In this document: in pieces, positions 6,069 through 9,682 of the stretch
Layout of the letters: each line of letters begins with the position of its first letter
How positions within the stretch are numbered: the stretch's first letter is position 1
Assembly (NCBI GenBank): GCA_017379255.1
Contig: JAFNWZ010000296.1
Coordinates: 1-9,682, forward strand
Direction of reading: 5' to 3'
Length of the DNA: 9,682 nt
DNA from: Akkermansia sp.
GTDB taxonomy: Bacteria > Verrucomicrobiota > Verrucomicrobiia > Verrucomicrobiales > Akkermansiaceae
Position numbers and translations under genes: made by a program
The notes under the pieces: generated by a model
Databases searched by the model: none
Told to the model about the DNA's origin: nothing
The model's input: only the letters and a program-made list of their open reading frames with translations

Positions 6069-6767
6069 TTATACTCCCGGGTCAGAATTCAAGGGCAGGA
6101 ACGCATAGCCTACACCGCGTTCCGTGGAGATGCATTCTGCATACATGCCCAGTTTGTGCCTCAAGCGTTTGATATGGGTATCCAGGGCGCGGGTCTGGGT
6201 GGTATCAGAGTGCCCCAGGATGACATGCTGCAGGTCGTAGCGGTCCTGGACTTTTCCGGGGTGTTCCATCAGATAGGCCAGCAGCTTGAACTCGGCAGCC
6301 GTAAGCTCCAGGTTCTGCCCATTCAAAGAAGCCTGGTGGGTGATCTTATCTAAGCACAACGCCTTGTACTGAAGCATCACCCTGGAAGCACTGCTGTTCG
6401 CCCTGTGCAGGATATTGCGCACACGAAGCACAAGCTCCTTGCTGCTGAACGGCTTGGTCACATAATCATCCGCGCCGAGCCGCAACCCCTCCAGGCGGTC
6501 ATCCAGCTCACCACGCGCCGTGAGAAACAAGGCCGGAATATTCCGGGTGGCCTCATGCTCCTTCATTTTCTGCAGAATCTCCATGCCATCCATTCCGGGC
6601 AGCATCATATCCAGAATCACGCAATCGGGCATACTGCTGCGTATCTGCTCCCAGCCCTCGGTCCCATGGTGCACCAGCGTGCAATGCCAGCCCTGCCGTT
6701 CCAGATTATAGGCAACCAGGGCCGCGATATCTTCATCATCCTCAACTATAGTAATTTGTACAGGCAT
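6069..6767 (-). CDS. phoB: PhoB-like OmpR-family response regulator
   Basis: A 232-aa transcription factor made of an N-terminal receiver and a C-terminal winged helix. In the receiver, Glu9-Asp10-Asp11 form the acidic pocket, Asp53 in VILDMMLPGMDG accepts phosphate, Thr83 is in LFLTA and Lys105 in VTKPF. The winged helix (~132-228) shows LTAAEFKLLAYLMEHPG, a recognition-helix region RALDTHIKRLRHKLG and the wing ERGVGYAF, all typical of PhoB/OmpR proteins. I chose the start MPVQITIVEDDED (ATG at 6767-6765). A longer start at 6836 would put coding sequence through the promoter and Pho-box-like repeats and add 23 residues absent from the family. It is divergent from an OprO/P-like porin and pstS, which supports a phosphate-starvation role. 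No PhoR kinase lies next to it. The symbol rests on family plus context. Confidence 0.8.
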   Translation of the reverse strand: MPVQITIVEDDEDIAALVAYNLERQGWHCTLVHHGTEGWEQIRSSMPDCVILDMMLPGMDGMEILQKMKEHEATRNIPALFLTARGELDDRLEGLRLGADDYVTKPFSSKELVLRVRNILHRANSSASRVMLQYKALCLDKITHQASLNGQNLELTAAEFKLLAYLMEHPGKVQDRYDLQHVILGHSDTTQTRALDTHIKRLRHKLGMYAECISTERGVGYAFLPLNSDPGV

Positions 6768-6782
6768 ATTCTTACTCGCCTT

Positions 6783-6788
6783 ATTATA
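6783..6788 (-). promoter_or_regulatory. -10 box of the phoB-like gene
   Basis: On the - strand a perfect TATAAT covers 6788 to 6783. Transcription would start near 6776, giving a leader of only about 9 nt before the ATG at 6767. The -35 position (TTGTAT at 16-bp spacing) is poor, as expected for a promoter that needs an activator bound upstream at 6820-6860. Confidence 0.5.
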
Positions 6789-6819
6789 CCCTCCCGGTGC
6801 AGGCATACAAGAAAACAAA

Positions 6820-6860
6820 TGTGACTTAAAAGTCACACATACTGTGACTTTTGATTCACC
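6820..6860. promoter_or_regulatory. Two Pho-box-like sites between phoB and the porin
   Basis: Hexamers TGTGAC (6820), AGTCAC (6831), TGTGAC (6843) and ATTCAC (6854) are spaced 11, 12 and 11 bp. They thus form two pairs of 11-bp direct repeats, the arrangement known for PhoB boxes (E. coli consensus halves CTGTCAT). The same DNA also reads as an 18-bp palindrome, TGTGACTT-AA-AAGTCACA (6820-6837), and a degenerate one, TGTGACTT-TT-GATTCACC (6843-6860). The sites lie between the divergent promoters and could serve both. Binding by the neighbouring regulator is inferred. Confidence 0.65.
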
Positions 6861-6869
6861 ATGGAAACC

Positions 6870-6898
6870 TTGAAAATTTTCCGGCTGTGCGATTTACT
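6870..6898 (+). promoter_or_regulatory. Candidate promoter of the porin-pstS unit
   Basis: TTGAAA (6870-6875) and TTTACT (6893-6898) are 17 bp apart, each 4 of 6 to consensus. An alternative is GAAAAT at 6872-6877 as the -10, which sits about 10 bp after the second Pho-box-like site, the geometry of PhoB-activated promoters that lack a -35. The sequence does not decide between them. Confidence 0.35.
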
Positions 6899-6948
6899 GA
6901 AGATGTCAACCGCAACACAGGCTGACACCAAACAAAAGAAAATACGAT

Positions 6949-8163
6949 ATGAAAAAGAATACCATCATGGCACTGGCCCTGGCCATCGGGGCCGCTCCGC
7001 TCTCCCAGGCATCTGATTTCAGCCTCGCCTCGCACATGAAGGATGCGTTCAAGGTATTTGACGCAAAGCGCGATCATGCAGAGAATCCCTGGCTGCAGGA
7101 ACTGACCCTGAAAATGCGCGGGCAATACCAGTGGGGATATCTGGATCCCGCCGGCGGCGATGACCGCGTGAAAGGAGACCGCAACGACAACAACGAATGG
7201 CGGCGTTTCCGTCTGGGTGCCCAGGCCAAAGTGCTGAATAACTTCACCATCAAGGGCGTCTGGAATATCGGCGGACTCGATGCCCGCAGCAAGTTCAGCG
7301 ACGGGGAATGGGACCGCTCCCACTCCGAAGGTACGCTGGATGAACTGACCCTCTCCACCAGAATCAAGCCGGTCACGCTCACGCTGGGTAAGCACAAACC
7401 GGCCTACATGGCCGAATACCGCACCTCCAGCGCCAGGCTGATTACGCTGGAACGCTCTGCCCTGGTGAACCAGCTCAAGGCCGAGAAACTCTATGGTATA
7501 TCGGTGACCAATGCCGACAAGAAGGCCGAATGGGGGTGGAATGCCGGGCTCTGGCTGAACGGGCAGCGCGATAACTCCTGGCTGGAACCCTCGTTCAACA
7601 GCAATGACAATGTGACCCTCGGCATGTCTGTATCCCGCGCCACCGGCAGCAACGGCCGCCTGCAGCTGGACTACATGCACAGCTTCCGCAAGGACGGTGA
7701 TTCCAACCCCGGCTCTGAATACGCCGGTCCCGGAGCACAGGATGTGGTGGCCCTGAGCTGGGAGGGTAAACAAGGGAATCTCACCCTGCTTGCCGAGGCT
7801 CTGGCCGGTTTCAATGTGTACGATGGCCAGGCGGGTGCTGAAAATGTATTCGGCCTCGTCATCATGCCCAGCTACCGTTTCTCCCCGCACTGGGAAGGCG
7901 TGCTGCGCTACCAGCTGGCCAGCGGCAGCAACGCGGTGAAGGGAGACAGCCGGTACTACACCACCAACTCCACATACTCCGGCACGAGCGACCTGCTCCA
8001 GGGGCTCTACATGGGTGCAAACTACTATGTATGCCCGGAAAACCCGCACATGCTCAAGCTGATGCTTGGCACCGAATACCTCAACTCCGCAGGTACCGAT
8101 GCCAAGGGCAACAAGGGCTTCACCGGCTGGCAGCTTTCCTCTGCCGTTCGCTTCGACTTCTGA
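6949..8163 (+). CDS. OprO/OprP-like phosphate-selective porin
   Basis: A 404-aa outer-membrane beta-barrel protein expected to pass phosphate or polyphosphate when phosphate is scarce. The signal peptide MKKNTIMALALAIGAAPLSQA has likely cleavage after Ala21. The mature part shows the OprO/P layout: an early strand KMRGQYQWGYL, the basic RRFRLGAQAKV segment, a long series of strands with Gly and aromatic residues, and a C-terminal SSAVRFDF ending in Phe. The length fits the family (~400 aa). The ATG at 6949 is directly followed by the signal peptide; the upstream AAAGAAAA is at best a weak Shine-Dalgarno. pstS follows 38 nt later with no terminator between, so the two are probably co-transcribed. 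The Pho-box-like repeats upstream support control by the divergent regulator. The porin at 3910 is a paralogue. Confidence 0.85.
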   Translation: MKKNTIMALALAIGAAPLSQASDFSLASHMKDAFKVFDAKRDHAENPWLQELTLKMRGQYQWGYLDPAGGDDRVKGDRNDNNEWRRFRLGAQAKVLNNFTIKGVWNIGGLDARSKFSDGEWDRSHSEGTLDELTLSTRIKPVTLTLGKHKPAYMAEYRTSSARLITLERSALVNQLKAEKLYGISVTNADKKAEWGWNAGLWLNGQRDNSWLEPSFNSNDNVTLGMSVSRATGSNGRLQLDYMHSFRKDGDSNPGSEYAGPGAQDVVALSWEGKQGNLTLLAEALAGFNVYDGQAGAENVFGLVIMPSYRFSPHWEGVLRYQLASGSNAVKGDSRYYTTNSTYSGTSDLLQGLYMGANYYVCPENPHMLKLMLGTEYLNSAGTDAKGNKGFTGWQLSSAVRFDF

Positions 8164-8201
8164 TAATTCTAACTTCTAAACCATAGAAAAACAAAGATAT
8201 T

Positions 8202-9188
8202 ATGTTCAAGAATCTGTTTATCGCCGCGCTGGGGCTGTGCACACTTGCGCAGGCAGAAACCACCATCACAGGCGCCGGGGCCTCGTTCCCCGCCCCTGTA
8301 TACCAGAAATGGACCTACGCGTACTCCCGGCAGAACCCGGGTACCCAGGTCACCTACCAGAGCATGGGCTCCGGTGCCGGGCTCAACCAGATCAAAGCCG
8401 GTACGGTGGATTTTGCCGGGTCGGATAATCCACTCACGCTGGAACAGCAGAACGAAGCCGGGCTGGAGCAGTACCCCATGCTCACCGGCGGTGTGGTGGT
8501 CATCGTGAATATCCCCGGCGTGAAAGACAACCAGCTCAAGCTCAGCCAGAATGTGCTGGCCCGCATTTTCCTGGGCGAAATCACCAGCTGGAATGACCCC
8601 GCCATCAAGGCGCTGAACCCGAAACTCAAACTGCCCAAGCTGAAAATCACCGTGGTGCGCCGCGCGGATTCCAGCGGCACCTCGTTCATCTTCACCAATT
8701 ACCTCTCGAAGATTTCTGCCGACTGGAAAAAGAAGGTCGGCCAGGGGTCCTCGGTGAAGTGGCCGGTGGGCATCGGCGGCCAGAAGAACCCGGGCGTGTG
8801 CAACAATGTGGCCCGCACCCGTGGTGCTATCGGTTACACGGAATACACCTACGCGGTAGAGGCCAGACTGGCCTGCGCCATGCTGGAGAACGCCAGCGGC
8901 AACTATGTAGCCCCGAACCAGGCCAGTTTCTCCACCTCTGCCGCTGCGGCCGACTGGAAGAACGCACCCGGTTTCTACATGGAGCTCACCAACGTGCCCG
9001 GTGCCACCAGCTGGCCCATCACGGGTGTGACCTATGTGCTGTTCCGCAAAGATACTCCGGCCGAGAAGAAGGCAGCCCTGCGCGACTACTTCATGTGGTG
9101 CTACACCAAGGGTGCCCCCACCGCCACAAAGCTCAACTACGTGGCACTGCCGGATTCCGTGGTGAAGCTGGTGGAACAGGAACTTTAA
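8202..9188 (+). CDS. pstS: Phosphate ABC transporter substrate-binding protein PstS
   Basis: A 328-aa periplasmic protein that captures inorganic phosphate for the PstCAB importer. The signal peptide MFKNLFIAALGLCTLAQA has likely cleavage after Ala18. The mature start TTITGAGASFPAPVYQKW is the classic PstS opening. Phosphate-site motifs follow: QSMGSGAGLNQI (53-64), DFAGSDNPL (70-78, with Asp75 of the GSD motif) and RRADSSGTSFIF (153-164). NNVARTRGAIGYTEYTYA is the second-lobe signature. The length is normal, nothing is broken, and it forms the second gene of a porin-pstS pair. The usual pstC, pstA, pstB and phoU do not follow. A strong terminator does, so the membrane parts must be encoded elsewhere. 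No clear Shine-Dalgarno precedes the ATG (AAAG at about 10 nt). Confidence 0.95.
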   Translation: MFKNLFIAALGLCTLAQAETTITGAGASFPAPVYQKWTYAYSRQNPGTQVTYQSMGSGAGLNQIKAGTVDFAGSDNPLTLEQQNEAGLEQYPMLTGGVVVIVNIPGVKDNQLKLSQNVLARIFLGEITSWNDPAIKALNPKLKLPKLKITVVRRADSSGTSFIFTNYLSKISADWKKKVGQGSSVKWPVGIGGQKNPGVCNNVARTRGAIGYTEYTYAVEARLACAMLENASGNYVAPNQASFSTSAAAADWKNAPGFYMELTNVPGATSWPITGVTYVLFRKDTPAEKKAALRDYFMWCYTKGAPTATKLNYVALPDSVVKLVEQEL

Positions 9189-9220
9189 GACTACCCCATT
9201 TTGTCCATATAGAGAGTATG

Positions 9221-9257
9221 GTTCCCCGCAGGTTTTCCTGCGGGGAACTGCTTTTTC
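9221..9257 (+). terminator. Intrinsic terminator after pstS
   Basis: GTTCCCCGCAGG (9221-9232) and CCTGCGGGGAAC (9237-9248) form a perfect 12-bp stem with a TTTT loop, followed by TGCTTTTT. It lies 32 nt after the pstS stop and shows that no pstCAB transcription is expected beyond it. Confidence 0.95.
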
Positions 9258-9337
9258 TCCTCAATGGCATGGACGGCATCTCATCGATAAATCGGGAATT
9301 GGAGAAGAGTTGCCGAGCCGTAGGCGAGCGGAATTCA

Positions 9338-9363
9338 GAGCCCACGAAAGTGGGCGGCATAAT
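9338..9363 (+). repeat. REP-like element, copy A
   Basis: A 26-nt unit: GCCCAC-GAAA-GTGGGC forms a 6-bp stem, followed by GGCATAAT and the tail CGTAGCGAGGG. It is preceded by GCGAGCGGAATTC (9324-9336). Confidence 0.75.
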
Positions 9364-9408
9364 CGTAGCGAGGGCCGTCAGGCCCTCGTTCGCAACAAAA
9401 ATATGACC

Positions 9409-9434
9409 GAGCCCGCGTCTACGGGCGGCATAAT
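9409..9434 (+). repeat. REP-like element, copy B
   Basis: Same 26-nt length and ends as copy A, with stem GCCCG/CGGGC and a different loop. The tail reads GCGAGG directly, as in copy A but without the CGTA. Stem bases change together while pairing is kept (A-T in A, G-C in B). Confidence 0.75.
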
Positions 9435-9525
9435 GCGAGGCCAAGAGGAATATCTCGGCAACGCAAATAACTTTTTATTCAATACCGATATACATTGAAA
9501 TCGACACGGTTTCGTATTTCGACTC

Positions 9526-9550
9526 TTTATGCCGCCCGTTTCACGGGCTC
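9526..9550 (-). repeat. REP-like element, copy C (inverted)
   Basis: On the - strand GCCCGT-GAA-ACGGGC forms a 6-bp stem, with GA before it and GGCATAAA after it. Orientation is opposite to copies A and B. Confidence 0.7.
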
Positions 9551-9576
9551 CTATATTTCTTTGCTGTAATCGAGGG

Positions 9577-9609
9577 GTTACGCACGCCCCGCTGAAGCGG
9601 GGCGGCTCC
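9577..9609 (-). repeat. Diverged REP-like element, copy D (inverted)
   Basis: GCCCCGC (9586-9592) and GCGGGGC (9597-9603) form a 7-bp stem with a TGAA loop on the + strand. On the - strand it starts GGAGCC and ends GTGCGTAA, a loose match to the other copies. Confidence 0.5.
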
Positions 9610-9614
9610 ACCCC

Positions 9615-9645
9615 ATCGCTACGATTATACCGCCCTAAAGGGCTC
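9615..9645 (-). repeat. REP-like element, copy E (inverted)
   Basis: On the - strand GAGCCC-TTTA-GGGCGG is followed by TATAATCGTAGCGAT. The 20 nt at 9635-9616 match 9352-9371 of copy A with one difference, in inverted orientation. Confidence 0.75.
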
Positions 9646-9682
9646 AAAATTTCGCGGTCGTACCGACCGCAAGTGACTCGAC

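Larger units (their letters stand above)
9310..9682. repeat. Cluster of REP-like palindromic elements, no gene seen
   Basis: From 9261 to the window end no credible coding region is visible. At least four copies of GAGCCC-loop-GGGCGG(C/T)ATAA are present, plus a variant: + strand 9338-9363 and 9409-9434, - strand 9526-9550 and 9624-9645, and a diverged GC-rich copy on the - strand (stem 9586-9592/9597-9603). Further hairpins are CGAGGGCC-GTCA-GGCCCTCG (9369-9388) and GCGGTCG-TAC-CGACCGC (9654-9670). The left copies point right and the right copies point left. An A/T-rich spacer lies at about 9455-9530. This resembles REP/BIME clusters mobilised by RAYT-type transposases. Confidence 0.75.

Noticed and set aside
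6062..6078. GGGAG...CTCCC hairpin between the convergent lipoprotein and regulator genes as a bidirectional terminator
   Set aside because: The stem is only 5 bp, overlaps the regulator stop codon, and has no T-run on either strand.
6768..6836. Longer start at 6836 for the phoB-like gene
   Set aside because: It would translate through the palindromic Pho-box-like site and the TATAAT box. The receiver begins normally at the ATG at 6767.
8759..9406. A 215-codon + strand frame overlapping the end of pstS
   Set aside because: It is in the wrong frame within pstS and runs through the terminator and a REP-like element. No protein features are seen.
9310..9647. Short open frames on both strands in the right-end repeat cluster
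   Set aside because: They consist of translated palindromes, lack ribosome binding sites and show no recognisable protein pattern.

Overview
This window reads as part of a Gram-negative chromosome. It carries two beta-barrel porins with signal peptides and C-terminal phenylalanines, one lipobox lipoprotein and one periplasmic binding protein. The genes are GC-rich with strong G/C third-position bias, and most starts lack a convincing Shine-Dalgarno sequence. Together with the porin style and the small GAGCCC...GGGCGG palindromes, this makes a Verrucomicrobiota-like (for example Akkermansia-type) or related PVC-group host my best guess. No taxonomic marker gene is present, so this is an inference of modest confidence.

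Left block (1-5235, + strand). A non-coding, repeat-like left end (1-167) is followed by a candidate promoter and a strongly foldable leader. Four tightly packed genes come next: a DASS/SLC13 sodium-coupled anion symporter with an unusual ~110-residue insertion (289-1992), a soluble histidine kinase with a cyclic-nucleotide-binding-like sensor fold (2012-3445), a receiver-only response regulator overlapping it by 14 nt (3432-3905), and a cysteine-rich OprO/OprP-like porin 4 nt further on (3910-5181). A strong intrinsic terminator closes the set. The layout suggests one transcriptional unit that makes an outer-membrane pore, an inner-membrane transporter and a dedicated cytoplasmic two-component system. 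I regard it as the best candidate here for an under-described system. The substrate (dicarboxylate, sulfate or another anion) cannot be read from the sequence.

Middle block (5236-6068). Three diverged 32-bp tandem units precede a 225-aa lipoprotein whose C-terminal part resembles the YceK/DUF1375 style. Its stop lies only 25 nt from the stop of the convergent gene.

Right block (6069-9260). A PhoB/OmpR-type response regulator on the - strand is divergent from an OprO/OprP-like porin and a PstS phosphate-binding protein on the + strand. The intergenic region holds two Pho-box-like pairs of half-sites at 11-bp spacing. This is a phosphate-starvation module: regulator, outer-membrane phosphate pore and periplasmic phosphate capture. 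No pstCAB, phoU or phoR is present in the window, and a perfect terminator follows pstS.

Right end (9261-9682). No gene is visible. The stretch holds a cluster of REP-like palindromes, two in + and three in - orientation, and a 20-bp inverted repeat. A 13-bp sequence beside the first palindrome recurs, inverted, at the very first bases of the window.
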